Assembly (NCBI GenBank): GCA_943371005.1
Contig: CALRTB020000002.1
Location: forward strand, 1-64,000
DNA: 64,000 nucleotides
Reading direction: 5' to 3'
Source: MRBY01 sp943371005
Lineage (GTDB): Bacteria > Cyanobacteriota > Cyanobacteriia > Cyanobacteriales > MRBY01
Positions 17,201 to 26,460 of the stretch are shown piece by piece; position 1 is the stretch's first letter; the number at the start of each line of letters is the position of its first letter. The notes under the pieces are model-generated. The model was not told the DNA's origin. It saw only the letters and a list, made by a program, of their open reading frames with translations, and did not search any database. Position numbers and translations under genes: made by a program.

Positions 17201-19927
17201 CACCTGCTCAATCTCATACAGCGCTCCGGCTTGCATCTGGGCGAGCACCTGCTGACAATGGGAAACACAGTCCGGCGCCAAGATATCAAACAGCGTGAGT
17301 TGCTCCACCTCCGCCGCCGTGTAGCCCAAAGCCTCCCGCCAAGCCCGGTTCACAAACTGAAAACGCCCCGTCTCGATACAAACCATCTGGATCAGATCAT
17401 GGGCGTTGTCTAAAAAGTCCTGGAGTAATGCTTCCCGTTCTGCCAAGGCCTGGGTGCGCTCAATCACCTGGGCCTCTAAATCCGTGTTAAATCGTTCTAG
17501 CCGTTGGGCCATCAGGAGTCGTTCCAGTTCTGCCCCCGCCCGCACCGCAAAAATCGACAGCAAGGTTTGGGCCCACTCGGGTTCTGTCAAAGGTTGATCA
17601 TGGAGGATACAAAGGTTGCCAATGGCTTCGCCTGCACCGTTCCGGAGGCTGATCCCCAGGTAACTTTCCACCTGCAAATCAGCAAATAGAGTATTGCCAG
17701 GATAAAGATTTTGAACGGCCTGCGGGTGGAAACAACTCCCCGTTTCCATGGATTCGACACAACAGGGGGCCGCTTCATAGGGCACTAGGCAAGGGGGACG
17801 CAGTTCGCCATCGGCCAACAATGCTAAAACCTGTAGGCCCGCCGGGACTGCCTGGGCCACAAAAACATAGCGCACTTGCAACGCTTCAGCGATACATCGG
17901 GCCAGGGCCGGGAAAAAAGCCTCCCCGGTCAATGCGGCTGTCCCTTCAACCACCCGTTGTAGGGATGCTTCGGTTTGATCGCGGCGGATTTCTGCTTCCC
18001 GCTGTTCGGTGATGTCCTGGATTGTGCCGTAGGAAACTTGGGGCACCCCGGCGGCATCATAAAAGGTTTCGCAACGCTCATGGACATATTTGATGCGCCC
18101 ATCGGCCATACGCAAACGGTGGACGAGGTTATAGGGCAGGCGATCGCCAAGGTGTTGCTGGAAAGCCTGATCGACTAAATCACGGTCTTCAGGGTGGATC
18201 GAAGCCAAAAAGGCCTCGTAGGAAGCATCAAATTCCTGGGGATCAAGCTCGAAAATCCGGAAGGTTTCCTCAGACCAAATGAGAGTGTTGTGTACGAGAT
18301 CCAATTCCCAATGGCCGATTTTTGCCAGGCGTTGGGCTTCCTGGAGACGGGCGGTATTTTGGCGGAGGTGGGTTTCCGTTTGTTGATGTTTGTCTAATTC
18401 CGCCTGGAGTTTGGCGTGGGTCGAGGCCTGCTGGATCGCGATCATCAAATGGGTGGAAATATTGCGCAGCAGCTCCACCTCATCCCCTTGCCAGTCCCGG
18501 GCCGTGCGGCTCTCACTCACACTCAAAAGGCCCCACAGTTGGGATTCACAAAACAGTGGCACAATGACCTTCGCCCGGATATTGAGGGAGGTCAGCAACT
18601 CCCGGTGACAATCATCCATGGCGGCGGTGTGGATATCATCGATGATGCGGACATGTCCCTCGCGGTAGACTTCGGTTAAACGAGATTGAAAATAGCGATC
18701 GCTAATCGTTTGCCCCAGGAGGGATACCGCTAGCTGGGTAGATTCCGCAATGACGACCCACTGCTCATCTGGGGTGAACTGCCAAATATGAACGCGATCG
18801 CCCCCAATGACCTGGTGAATTTGTTGCACGGCGGTATCGAGGATCGTCTGTAAGCTCAAGGAAGAGCGAATCTGGGTCGCTAAATTGCCGATAATTTGCT
18901 CTTGCTCTAACTTTTTCTGGAGGGTGGCGGTGCGGGCGGCGACCTGCGCTTCCAGGTAAGTATTGTGATCTGCCAACAAATCCAGCTTTTCCGTCTCCAA
19001 TTGCTGCACTTTAGCTTTCAAAAGTGCCGTGAGACCATAGAGTTCAAGGGAACTCACCGCCCGGAGCATATTTGCTTGAGTGATAATGCCCCGTAATTCC
19101 CCTTGGGGGCCCGTAACCACCAGACGCCGAATCAAATGCTGCTGCATGAGTTGCTGGATGGTGACGAGATTTGCCGTATGGGGCACCGTAATCACGGGAT
19201 AGCTCATCACCTGGCTGGCTTGGTAGCGTGCAAAGTCTAGGGCCAAGGCCTGGAACTGTACCAGATCCCGTTCTGTCACAATGCCGATGGGCAAGGGCGC
19301 TGGTTCGGGTTGGTCTGTCGGCTCAACGATAACGATGGAACTGATGCGGTGGTGGGCAATGTGTTGGGCAATGGTCAGGAGGGAGTCCGTCGGGAGGGCA
19401 GTAACCACTGTCGCTGTCATCACTTCTTCAACGGAGCGTAATCGGAGCAGATCGGCTGGCTCAAGGAGTTGCCGCAGGGTTTCATCGGTGACTAGCCCCA
19501 CCACATGATCCTGTTCATCCACCAGGGGCAAATGCCGGATGTGGTTTTGCTGGAGAAAGTGCGCTGCCCCAAAGAGATCGGTAAAGGCCGCTTCCCGCAG
19601 GGTCAAAACCGGGGCACTCATCACCTGGGCAACAGGAATATCTTCTCGCAACTGTTGACTGGCACAGAGGCGCACAATGTCCCGCTCTGTCAAAATACCG
19701 ATGGTTTTCTGGTCACTGACCACGATGGTGCAACTGGCCCGGGCCCCGTTATGGAGGCGATTGGTTTCTGGGGTGGTCTCGCTGAGGGCACAGTGCGATC
19801 GCCCGCCACTCATACAGGCGATGACATCCTTTAGGGGCGTTGTTGCTGCAACAATAATGGGCGTCCGAATAATTGCCGCCGTTAACTGTCGATGGGTAAA
19901 GATTGTCTGTTCGGTGGAGCTAAACAT
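14270..19927 (-). CDS. Hybrid sensor histidine kinase with CBS, GAF and multiple PAS domains
   Basis: This 1885-residue protein has no clear membrane segment. Order: four CBS motifs (about 15-290), coiled coil (305-345), GAF (350-500), PAS (530-650), a second GAF, at least five further PAS/PAC units, then HisKA with H1495 in MSHELRTPLNAILG, HATPase (NLLANAVKFTPEGG, VQDTGIGID) and a C-terminal receiver with D1804 in LMDIQMPGMDG. The kinase core is complete, so autophosphorylation and relay to its own receiver are expected. CBS domains suggest adenine-nucleotide sensing. The first GAF has C440-H441 in MDDCHRELL, in the position where cyanobacteriochromes bind bilin. The ligand is unknown. Confidence 0.9.
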   Translation of the reverse strand: MFSSTEQTIFTHRQLTAAIIRTPIIVAATTPLKDVIACMSGGRSHCALSETTPETNRLHNGARASCTIVVSDQKTIGILTERDIVRLCASQQLREDIPVAQVMSAPVLTLREAAFTDLFGAAHFLQQNHIRHLPLVDEQDHVVGLVTDETLRQLLEPADLLRLRSVEEVMTATVVTALPTDSLLTIAQHIAHHRISSIVIVEPTDQPEPAPLPIGIVTERDLVQFQALALDFARYQASQVMSYPVITVPHTANLVTIQQLMQQHLIRRLVVTGPQGELRGIITQANMLRAVSSLELYGLTALLKAKVQQLETEKLDLLADHNTYLEAQVAARTATLQKKLEQEQIIGNLATQIRSSLSLQTILDTAVQQIHQVIGGDRVHIWQFTPDEQWVVIAESTQLAVSLLGQTISDRYFQSRLTEVYREGHVRIIDDIHTAAMDDCHRELLTSLNIRAKVIVPLFCESQLWGLLSVSESRTARDWQGDEVELLRNISTHLMIAIQQASTHAKLQAELDKHQQTETHLRQNTARLQEAQRLAKIGHWELDLVHNTLIWSEETFRIFELDPQEFDASYEAFLASIHPEDRDLVDQAFQQHLGDRLPYNLVHRLRMADGRIKYVHERCETFYDAAGVPQVSYGTIQDITEQREAEIRRDQTEASLQRVVEGTAALTGEAFFPALARCIAEALQVRYVFVAQAVPAGLQVLALLADGELRPPCLVPYEAAPCCVESMETGSCFHPQAVQNLYPGNTLFADLQVESYLGISLRNGAGEAIGNLCILHDQPLTEPEWAQTLLSIFAVRAGAELERLLMAQRLERFNTDLEAQVIERTQALAEREALLQDFLDNAHDLIQMVCIETGRFQFVNRAWREALGYTAAEVEQLTLFDILAPDCVSHCQQVLAQMQAGALYEIEQVELTFIHKSGRAVLVEGNINCRYQVTEDGRRSPLSTRAIFRDITDRKLAEEAIQAENTFRLSILENLSEGLCVCHSTAEYPFVQFTVWNPRMEAITGYTQAEINTLGWYQTLYPDPEARAKAIARMQAMRLGDHILGEEWTIHHRDGSDRVVSITTSLLQAPDGTTNVLAIMQDITERRRVEQERQRILQELAGFKLGLDAAAIVAITDAEGIINYVNQNFVQISGYSETELLGQTHRLVNSGIHPPSFFADLWQTIQRGEVWRGEICNRTKEGQLYWVESTIVPFLDEQGRPERYLAIRFDITGQKQANLALQESQQFLETILDTVPLGIFWKDRESRYLGANTKFLKYISVDSLAALVGKNDFELPWVENPMGLYRAELAREADQAIMETGETRIGVTEIAYQQDGTQMWLDTNKLPLRDLAGNIVGILGTYQDVTDRQKAALDIKRQLAAIEAAVDGIAILQNDHYLYLNSSHANMFGYGSAAELMGQNWQILYSEAELARFQREVFPQLDAQGFWTGVAIATRKDGTTFPEQLSLTMSEDGLLICVCQDITDRRAAEMELQRTNAELERATRLKDEFLANMSHELRTPLNAILGMTEALQDCIFGSITEKQANALLTVEKSANHLLALINDILDVAKIESGQMPLDCRHVSVEELCASSLNFIQQQAQKKRIRIKTDIPRPLPDLFADETRVRQALLNLLANAVKFTPEGGAIALTVSTLSEGQNHYLRFTVQDTGIGIDAQNISKLFKPFVQIDSALNRKYMGTGLGLALVRRIAELHGGRVNLTSELGQGSCFTLDLPYGPHVLPQQLSQPNETHQSLASPATVDAAIDTTDTATVETIPLILLVEDNPANAMTISCYLRAKGYRVLCAQDGQEALEIVATQRPDAILMDIQMPGMDGLKAIQLIRQQDHLCQTPIIALTALAMEGDRQRCLDAGANDYFSKPVKLKQLDAAIQTLLAPIAPGNPDPRTDL

Positions 19928-20202
19928 CTTCTAAATGATGCCCATGTTTAGGCAAACAATAAGGGCGCGGCCGACGGATCGGTTCTTTAATAGTATTAAA
20001 GTTTTTTCAAGAAATCTTGAATCTAGGCCGATCATGGTGTCAATTCTAAATATCGCATCAAGTGAATCATCAAAACTGGCAGGTATTAGCCCTGGGTATA
20101 TGCCGTTTTTTGCGTCCAATCTTAATCCTAGATTCTAAAGCAAACTCCTCTTAAAGCTGGGGAGTGATTATGTAGCTTTTTGCAAAAAAAATTTGGGAAT
20201 AG

Positions 20203-20583
20203 TTAAGAAATAAAACGCCAACCGGCGATCGCCAAACAGCCCCAACCGATTAAAAATGCGGCTCCACCCAGGGGAGTAATTGCCCCCAGAATTTTCACTC
20301 CACTTAAACTCAAGGCATAGAGGCTCCCGGAAAAGAGCACAATCCCGATGATAAAAGCAATGCCAGCCCCATTGAGCCAACCCTGGGGCAATGATCCTTG
20401 GACGGAAAATAGGCCCACCAGCAGCAAGGCGATCGCCTGATACATTTGATATTTAGCAGCGGTTTCCCAGATATCAAGGGCATTAGGGTCGAGGGTTCCT
20501 TTAAGGCCATGGCTGGCAAAGGCACCAGCAGCAACGGCGAGGCCAGCGAGGATGGGGGCAATCACTAAGAAAAAACGAGTCAT
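20203..20583 (-). CDS. DUF423 small membrane protein
   Basis: The 126-residue protein has four hydrophobic helices and the DUF423 (YgdD-like) hallmarks AAGAFASHGLKGTLDP near residues 16-31 and TPLGGAAFLIGWGCLA at the C-terminus. Its function is unknown. I used the ATG at 20583, where MTRFFLVIAPILAG matches the usual family start; a longer reading would run into the upstream gene. It begins 10 bases after the stop of the acyl-CoA synthetase fusion, so the two are probably one transcript. Confidence 0.85.
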   Translation of the reverse strand: MTRFFLVIAPILAGLAVAAGAFASHGLKGTLDPNALDIWETAAKYQMYQAIALLLVGLFSVQGSLPQGWLNGAGIAFIIGIVLFSGSLYALSLSGVKILGAITPLGGAAFLIGWGCLAIAGWRFIS

Positions 20584-20593
20584 AATCCTTATT

Positions 20594-23341
20594 TTAGGTG
20601 AGATCAAGGGTAGCTTTAACCACCTCAAAATTTTGACGCTTTAGAGAAAATCCGGCTTTTTCTGCCACCCGCTGCATCCCTTTATTTTCTGAAAGAATAT
20701 CTGCGGTAATCGCCGTTAAACCTTCGTTGCGGCCAATTTCCACCAGACGCCGGAGCAGTTCGGTTCCGAGTCCCTGGCGTTGGATCGGGTCACTAACAAT
20801 CATCGCAAATTCCCCCTCGGTGGTGCCATGGAGCTGACTTAAACGGGCGATCGCATAGACTTCTTTGGCTTGGGTGTCGGGGTCGGTGTATTCTGCCACC
20901 AGCGCCATCTCGCGGTCGTAATCAATGAAGCAGAGGCGAGTTAAGCGTTCGTGGGCAACGCGACTTTGCAGGGTGACGAGGTGGAAATACCGGAAATAAA
21001 CACTTTGCTCGGACAGGGTTTGGTGAAATTTCACCAACATCGGCTCATCCTCAGGGCGGATTGGGCGAATCATAAACTCCCGTCCATCGGTACTCGTCCA
21101 GGGTTTTTCGTATTGCAGGGGATAGGGACGAATAGCCGGTTTGGGTAAATCCTTTTCCTCTAAATCGAGGGGGTGCAACACAATGCGAGCATCGAGAGCG
21201 ACAAGGCGATCGCCGGAGGCAAAGAGGGGATTAATATCCATTTCCTTGATCCAAGGCTGCTCAACGATTAAACGGCTAAAGCGGATTAAAATTTGCTCTA
21301 GTTCGTCTAAATTGACCGATTTTCGCCCCCGTACCCCCTTAAGGGCTTTATAAATTTTGGTTTGTTCCATCGTGCGCCGCGCTAGGGTACTGTTCAACGG
21401 CGGTAAGGCGATCGCCCGATCCTGAAAGACTTCGACCAATTGCCCCCCACTGCCAAATACTAATACCGGCCCAAACTGCACATCGATACTGCTGCCGAGG
21501 ATCAGTTCGTAGCCATCCTTGAGGTTGAGCATCGGTTGCACCGTCACCCCGTGGAAATGCTCTGCGCCTGCTTTTTCGGTAACATTCTGGCGAATCCGTT
21601 CAAAGGCACGCTCGACACTGGCGGCACTGTTTAAATTCAGTTCCACGCCCCCCACATCGGTTTTATGGGTGATCGTGGTGGATAGCAGTTTTAACACCAC
21701 CGGATAGCCAATTTCATCGGCAAGGGCGATCGCCATTTCTGGGGTACTGGCATTGCCCGTCGCGACAATGGGAATGCCGTAGGCGGCTAACACCTTTTTC
21801 GATTCGGATTCCGTGAGGAGTGTCCGCCCTTCGGCGCGAATAGACTCGAGAATCACTTTGACATTATGGCGATCAATAATCCCATCGGTATCGGGGGCAA
21901 GGGTCGGCGTTTCGTAGATGCCCTCAAGGGTGTATTTGTACCGCCACAACAATTGAAATAAATACGCTGCCGAATCGGGATAACGGTAGGTGGGCACTTG
22001 GGAGCGATTTAAAAATAGCTCCCCCTCGGTCACTTCATCGCCCCCCATCCAACTGGCAAGGACGGGTTTATCAGTTTTTTCGATACATTTTTGTAAGGCG
22101 ATCGCCGTGGCGGTGGGGTCAGTCATCGCTTGGGGCGTAAGAATCACGAGAAATCCCGCACTGTTCGGGTCATCAATCGCCACATCAAGGGTTTTCGCAT
22201 AGCGTTCCGGTTCCGCATCTCCCAAAATATCAATCGGATTACTGTGGCTCCAATGGCTCGGTAAAAATTCATCCAGAGCGGCGATCGTTTCCGGAGCCAG
22301 TTCTGACAATTCTCCGCCCCGCTGAATAATTGCATCCGTCGCTAAAACCCCAGGCCCTCCCGCATTGGTGATAATTGTTAACTTTGGTTGCTTCGGTAAA
22401 CGAGGTTGTTTCGCCAGAATTTCCGCCAAATTAAACAATTCCGAAATGCGATCCACCCGCAACACCCCACAGCGTCGAAATGCTGCATCCAGTACCGCAT
22501 CACTCCCTGCCAAGGAACCCGTATGGGAAGCCGAAGCCTTTGCCGCCGCCTCCGTCCGTCCCGCCTTAATCACGATAATCGGCTTAGTAATCGCTACCTC
22601 CCGCGCCGCCGAGAGAAACGACCGGGCATTGCCCACAGACTCCATGTAAATCACAATGCTTTTCGTGTTCGGGTCATCGCCGAGGTAGGTGATCAAATCG
22701 CCCCAGTCCACATCCAACATCGACCCCAGCGAGATAAAGGCACTAAAACCCACATTCTCTGGAAAACTCCAGTCCAACACCGCCGTACAAAATGCGCCAC
22801 TCTGACTAATAAACCCCACATGCCCCGGTTGCGCCATCGCATGGGCAAAGGTGGCATTCAACCCGCTATGGGGATTCATCAACCCCAAACAGTTCGGCCC
22901 GATAATCCGTAACTTCCCAGCGGCGATCGCCATAATTTCTCGTTCCAGCGCCTTCCCCTCCCCGCCAATCTCCTTAAAGCCCGCCGAGATAATAATCGCC
23001 GCCTTCACCCCTACATCAACACATTCTTGAACCACCGCAGGCACTAACCGTGCCGGAATCGCGATCACCGCCAACTCCACCACCTCCGGCACCTCAGCCA
23101 AACTTTTATAGGCTTTAACCCCCAACACACTATTGCGCTTTGGGTTTACCGGATAGACCGTCCCCCCAAACGGATGACTAATCAAATTCCAGAGCAACGT
23201 CCGTCCCACACTGCCCTCTTTATCCGTTGCCCCAATGACAGCGACAGATTTGGGGTTAAAAAAATAACTGAGGGGTTGTTTTTCGGATCGGAGAATATCG
23301 TATGCCGGATCAATCGTAATTGTTAGGGGAGAGCTGGCCAT
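20594..23341 (-). CDS. ADP-forming acyl-CoA synthetase fused to GNAT acetyltransferase
   Basis: The 915-residue chain has a CoA-binding domain (about 25-150, VAVIGATDKEGSVG), a succinyl-CoA-ligase-like domain (SQSGAFCTAV, ASASHTGSLAG), an ATP-grasp region (about 490-710, GYPVVLKLLS, TDVGGV) and a C-terminal GNAT domain (about 755-910, QRQGLGTELLRRLVEIG). This layout is that of the Pat-type protein acetyltransferases and of acetate-CoA ligase fusions. It could acylate protein lysines under control of the synthetase-like part, or make acyl-CoA. The His in the SHTGSLAG segment suggests that the phosphohistidine step is kept. The substrate is not evident. Confidence 0.85.
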   Translation of the reverse strand: MASSPLTITIDPAYDILRSEKQPLSYFFNPKSVAVIGATDKEGSVGRTLLWNLISHPFGGTVYPVNPKRNSVLGVKAYKSLAEVPEVVELAVIAIPARLVPAVVQECVDVGVKAAIIISAGFKEIGGEGKALEREIMAIAAGKLRIIGPNCLGLMNPHSGLNATFAHAMAQPGHVGFISQSGAFCTAVLDWSFPENVGFSAFISLGSMLDVDWGDLITYLGDDPNTKSIVIYMESVGNARSFLSAAREVAITKPIIVIKAGRTEAAAKASASHTGSLAGSDAVLDAAFRRCGVLRVDRISELFNLAEILAKQPRLPKQPKLTIITNAGGPGVLATDAIIQRGGELSELAPETIAALDEFLPSHWSHSNPIDILGDAEPERYAKTLDVAIDDPNSAGFLVILTPQAMTDPTATAIALQKCIEKTDKPVLASWMGGDEVTEGELFLNRSQVPTYRYPDSAAYLFQLLWRYKYTLEGIYETPTLAPDTDGIIDRHNVKVILESIRAEGRTLLTESESKKVLAAYGIPIVATGNASTPEMAIALADEIGYPVVLKLLSTTITHKTDVGGVELNLNSAASVERAFERIRQNVTEKAGAEHFHGVTVQPMLNLKDGYELILGSSIDVQFGPVLVFGSGGQLVEVFQDRAIALPPLNSTLARRTMEQTKIYKALKGVRGRKSVNLDELEQILIRFSRLIVEQPWIKEMDINPLFASGDRLVALDARIVLHPLDLEEKDLPKPAIRPYPLQYEKPWTSTDGREFMIRPIRPEDEPMLVKFHQTLSEQSVYFRYFHLVTLQSRVAHERLTRLCFIDYDREMALVAEYTDPDTQAKEVYAIARLSQLHGTTEGEFAMIVSDPIQRQGLGTELLRRLVEIGRNEGLTAITADILSENKGMQRVAEKAGFSLKRQNFEVVKATLDLT

Positions 23342-23437
23342 GGGAACTCGCTAAACTGCTGTTGCCGCTATGCTACTGCGAACTCCCCGAATTTTTACCG
23401 CTTTTTTACAGAATATTTCTCCGGGAAAATTGAGCAA

Positions 23438-23463
23438 TAAAAAACCCCACCAATGGGCAGGGT
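23438..23463 (-). terminator. Rho-independent terminator after rpoD
   Basis: On the minus strand an 8-base stem (ACCCTGCC with GGTGGGGT, including two G-U pairs) with a four-base loop is followed by six T. It lies about 60 bases after the rpoD stop. A second inverted repeat, ATTCAGCCT/AGGCTGAAT at 23488-23515, sits directly after the stop codon but lacks a T run. Confidence 0.75.
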
Positions 23464-23520
23464 AAGCCTAAAACTTCATGGTCAAATATTCAGCCTTTAA
23501 AGATTGAGGCTGAATGTGAT

Positions 23521-24648
23521 CTAGCGGATATATTCTTTCAAAATGCTGTTGCGGTTGGGGTGGCGCAATTTACGGAGGGCTTTCGCTTCGATCTGACGAA
23601 TCCGTTCACGGGTCACATTAAAGATTTGTCCAATTTCTTCGAGGGTTTTCATGCGCCCATCATCCAAGCCATAACGGAGACGCAGCACATCGCGCTCACG
23701 GGCACTGAGTGTATCGAGCACATTTTCAAGATCTTCCCGCAGCAGACTCTTAGAAACTTGATCTTCGGGGGTTTCACCGTCGGCTTCGATAAAGTCACCC
23801 AAGCGAGAATCTTCTTCTTTCCCAATGGGAGTTTCCAGGGAGATCGGCAACTGGGCAGATTTAGCGATGAAGCGCAGTTTTTCGATGGTCATCTCCATGC
23901 GCTCAGCGATTTCTTCCTCGGTAGGTTTGCGGCCTAACTCTTGGGAGAGAATTTTGGTGGTCTTTTTAATACGAGAAATAGTTTCGTAGAGGTGAACAGG
24001 CAAGCGAATGGTTCGGGATTGATCGGCGATCGCCCGCGTAATGGCCTGACGGATCCACCAAGTCGCGTAGGTGGAGAACTTATAACCCTTTTCGTGGTCA
24101 AACTTTTCAGCGGCACGGATTAGACCCAAAGAACCCTCTTGGATTAAATCTTGAAACGACAAACCACGGTTCATATACTTCTTTGCAATGGAGACCACCA
24201 GACGGAGGTTCGATTGCACCATCTTGTCCTTTGCCCGCCGACCATGGAACAAGCGACGCCGAAAATCCTTTAGGGGCATCCCAGCGGCTTCAGCCCATTC
24301 CTTATCGGTGGGAACGCGGGACTCATGCTCGGTGAGTTGTTCCCGCATCCGCTCAAGTTCGAGCAAATCGGCAATTTTCCGGGCTAGCTCAATTTCTTCT
24401 TCAGCCCGCAGCAGACGAATCCGACCAATTTCCTGAAGATAAATCCGAATCGAATCTTCGGTGTAGGGTTTCTTCTTTGCGGCAGTTTCCTTACGACGAC
24501 TGGTTTTTGCTTTCCGACTTTTTTTGGTGGGGAGGGTAAGTTCTACATAGTCGGTACCTTCTTTAATTTGCGCTTCCGCAAGGGCACTGTAATCAATATC
24601 ACCCTCATTCCGAGTCTGATCCAGTACAGGGTTCGTCGCTTGGGTCAT
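23521..24648 (-). CDS. rpoD: Principal RNA polymerase sigma factor RpoD/SigA
   Basis: The 375-residue product holds sigma-70 regions 1.2 to 4.2: DSIRIYLQEIGRIRLL (1.2), DLIQEGSLGLIRAAEKFD and YATWWIRQAITRA (2), and TLEEIGQIFNVTRERIRQIE (4.2 helix-turn-helix). It directs core polymerase to housekeeping promoters. The basic stretch KKSRKAKTSRRKETAAKKK before region 1.2 is typical of cyanobacterial SigA. I chose ATG 24648, which has GAGGAAAT upstream, over an ATG 48 bases earlier. The gene has a long upstream gap, fitting complex regulation by light and stress. Confidence 0.93.
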   Translation of the reverse strand: MTQATNPVLDQTRNEGDIDYSALAEAQIKEGTDYVELTLPTKKSRKAKTSRRKETAAKKKPYTEDSIRIYLQEIGRIRLLRAEEEIELARKIADLLELERMREQLTEHESRVPTDKEWAEAAGMPLKDFRRRLFHGRRAKDKMVQSNLRLVVSIAKKYMNRGLSFQDLIQEGSLGLIRAAEKFDHEKGYKFSTYATWWIRQAITRAIADQSRTIRLPVHLYETISRIKKTTKILSQELGRKPTEEEIAERMEMTIEKLRFIAKSAQLPISLETPIGKEEDSRLGDFIEADGETPEDQVSKSLLREDLENVLDTLSARERDVLRLRYGLDDGRMKTLEEIGQIFNVTRERIRQIEAKALRKLRHPNRNSILKEYIR

Positions 24649-25414
24649 GCCTATTTCCTCTTGTTCGTTTAAAAAAGCAACTAAATGGACATTCAATGGG
24701 GACTTCTCGCAAACAGAATGATTCTGTCGAAGTCAAGGTTTCCCCTACCAAAGGCTATGTTTGATAGAAAAAACTGTGGGTTTTGATTGTACTAGTAGAT
24801 GGGAACTTTCCTGCTACCTTTTAGGAGTTTTATTCCGTCTCTAAAACTAGTCAAAATCTGTAATGAGCTTCTCCGTCGAGATAGCTTGGAGCAAATCCTT
24901 AGCTATTCTAGTGAATTTGTCTTTTATTGCCCACATGGTTATAACAAAATCTATAAACTTCGCCTACCCATAGTTTTTTGTTAAGTACAAATATTCTAGT
25001 GCCCAGGTAAAGTAACTGTAGATGGCGATCGCCTCTAGCATTGCCAGTCGCAAAAACTACTCTAGGTGGGATGTAACCTTTGTCAAGGGCTGTCCAGAAG
25101 CTTTGATGCTAATAGGTTAACTGATCTTTTCTAAAAATGTTCACCATGGGCAAAATTTTCTACGTTAAAGGTTTTCAAATCGAGACATCTGTGCTTCGGT
25201 AATGCGATCTCTGCAAGATCTTCATGTCAACGATTCACGGCCCCCACTATTTTTGATGATCAACTCAAGAAAGGCGCACTGCAAAGCAGATCTCGGCGAG
25301 ATCGCCCCATGTTGGTGGGGAAAGATTCTGCTATGGTATTAAACCAGTTTAACCATCAAAACCTCTGGTTGACGGTTTTCCCAGATCTCTACTTTCAAAA
25401 ACATCTCAGGCCAT
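24649..25414. other. Long intergenic region upstream of rpoD and the amidase gene
   Basis: This 766-base gap holds no convincing gene. A 61-codon frame at 24799-24984 has no recognisable product. It must carry the rpoD promoter (minus strand) and that of the amidase (plus strand). Two GATC-rich imperfect palindromes occur, around 25208 (GATCTCTGCAAGATC) and 25292 (GATCTCGGCGAGATC). An imperfect hairpin, AACCATCAA/TTGACGGTT at 25351-25377, lies in the probable amidase leader. None can be assigned a function. Confidence 0.4.
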
Positions 25415-26227
25415 ATGAAATCCTATCTCGCGGCAGCGATCCAAATGACCAGTAAGCCCGACTTAGACCACAATTTGGGCGAAGCAGAAGACTTGATTCA
25501 ATTGGCTGTCAACCAAGGTGCGAAACTTGTGACGCTTCCGGAAAACTTTTCCTTCCTCGGCGAAGAGGCCGCTAAGCTTGCCCAGGCCAGTGTCATTGCC
25601 CAAAAAAGTGAGAAATTTCTCAAGACTATGGCCCAGAGATTTCAAATCACCCTCCTCGGTGGTGGCTTTCCGGTGCCTGGCGGCGAAAATAAAGTCTTTA
25701 ACACGGCCCTGTTGATTTCCCCCGAAGGCCAAGAATTAGCCCGCTATCACAAGGTGCATTTGTTTGATGTGAATCTGCCCGATGGGAATACTTACAAAGA
25801 ATCAAGCACAGTCCAAGCGGGCCACACACTTCCCCAAATCTTTGCTTCGCCGGAGTTGGGCAAAATCGGTTTATCCGTTTGCTATGATGTGCGCTTTCCG
25901 GAGTTATATCGTTCGTTATCGAAACAAGGGGCCGAAATTCTTTGTATTCCCGCCGCATTTACGGCCTATACCGGTAAAGACCACTGGCAAACCCTAATTC
26001 AAGCCAGAGCCATTGAAAATACTTGTTATGTGATCGCGCCGGCGCAAACAGGTAATCATTACGGAATGCGCTATTCCCACGGCCACGCGATGATCGTTGA
26101 TCCTTGGGGAACCGTGCTGAATGATGCAGGAGTTCATCCAGGGGTGGCGATCGCCGAAATTAATCCAAATCGTTTAGCTCAGGTGCGACGTCAAATGCCA
26201 TCTCTTGAACACCGGGTTTTCGGTTAG
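25415..26227 (+). CDS. Nitrilase-superfamily amidase (Nit1/deaminated glutathione amidase type)
   Basis: The 270-residue enzyme has the complete Glu-Lys-Cys triad: E43 in TLPENFSFLG, K113 in RYHKVHLFDV and C156 in LSVCYDVRFPEL. These surroundings match the Nit1 branch, whose members hydrolyse deaminated glutathione, a repair product of transaminase side reactions, while omega-amidase is a close alternative. The full-length fold is present and no signal peptide is seen, so it is cytosolic. Its stop overlaps the stop end of the convergent brnA gene by four bases. Confidence 0.85.
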   Translation: MKSYLAAAIQMTSKPDLDHNLGEAEDLIQLAVNQGAKLVTLPENFSFLGEEAAKLAQASVIAQKSEKFLKTMAQRFQITLLGGGFPVPGGENKVFNTALLISPEGQELARYHKVHLFDVNLPDGNTYKESSTVQAGHTLPQIFASPELGKIGLSVCYDVRFPELYRSLSKQGAEILCIPAAFTAYTGKDHWQTLIQARAIENTCYVIAPAQTGNHYGMRYSHGHAMIVDPWGTVLNDAGVHPGVAIAEINPNRLAQVRRQMPSLEHRVFG

Positions 26228-26460
26228 GCTGCATCGAGACGTTCTAGTACCCAAGTCTTAATCATTTCCTCCTTGGGCATCTTGAGACGTTGAGCTTCAC
26301 GATCTAGAGCTTCCAAGATCCAATGTGGTAAATCAATCTGAAGACTTTCTACTGCAAGACCTGGTCGTTGAATCTGGTCAAGATCGCAGTACTCCAAAAT
26401 GTCCTCGCCAGCATCGAAGCGTCGATCGAATTCCTCAGCGGTAATTGTTTTAGGTTTCAT
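26224..26460 (-). CDS. brnA: BrnA-like antitoxin
   Basis: The 78-residue protein has the EEFDRRFDAGEDI start and a C-terminal ribbon-helix-helix-like part (LQIDLPHWILEALDREAQR) seen in antitoxins paired with BrnT. It should bind and neutralise the toxin at 26450-26710 and repress their promoter. Its start lies inside the toxin gene (11-base overlap), and the toxin-first order is the usual brnT-brnA arrangement. Confidence 0.8.
   Translation of the reverse strand: MKPKTITAEEFDRRFDAGEDILEYCDLDQIQRPGLAVESLQIDLPHWILEALDREAQRLKMPKEEMIKTWVLERLDAA

Noticed and set aside
22406..22912. 168-codon frame opposite the acyl-CoA synthetase fusion
   Set aside because: Arg/His/Pro-rich shadow of a well-supported gene.
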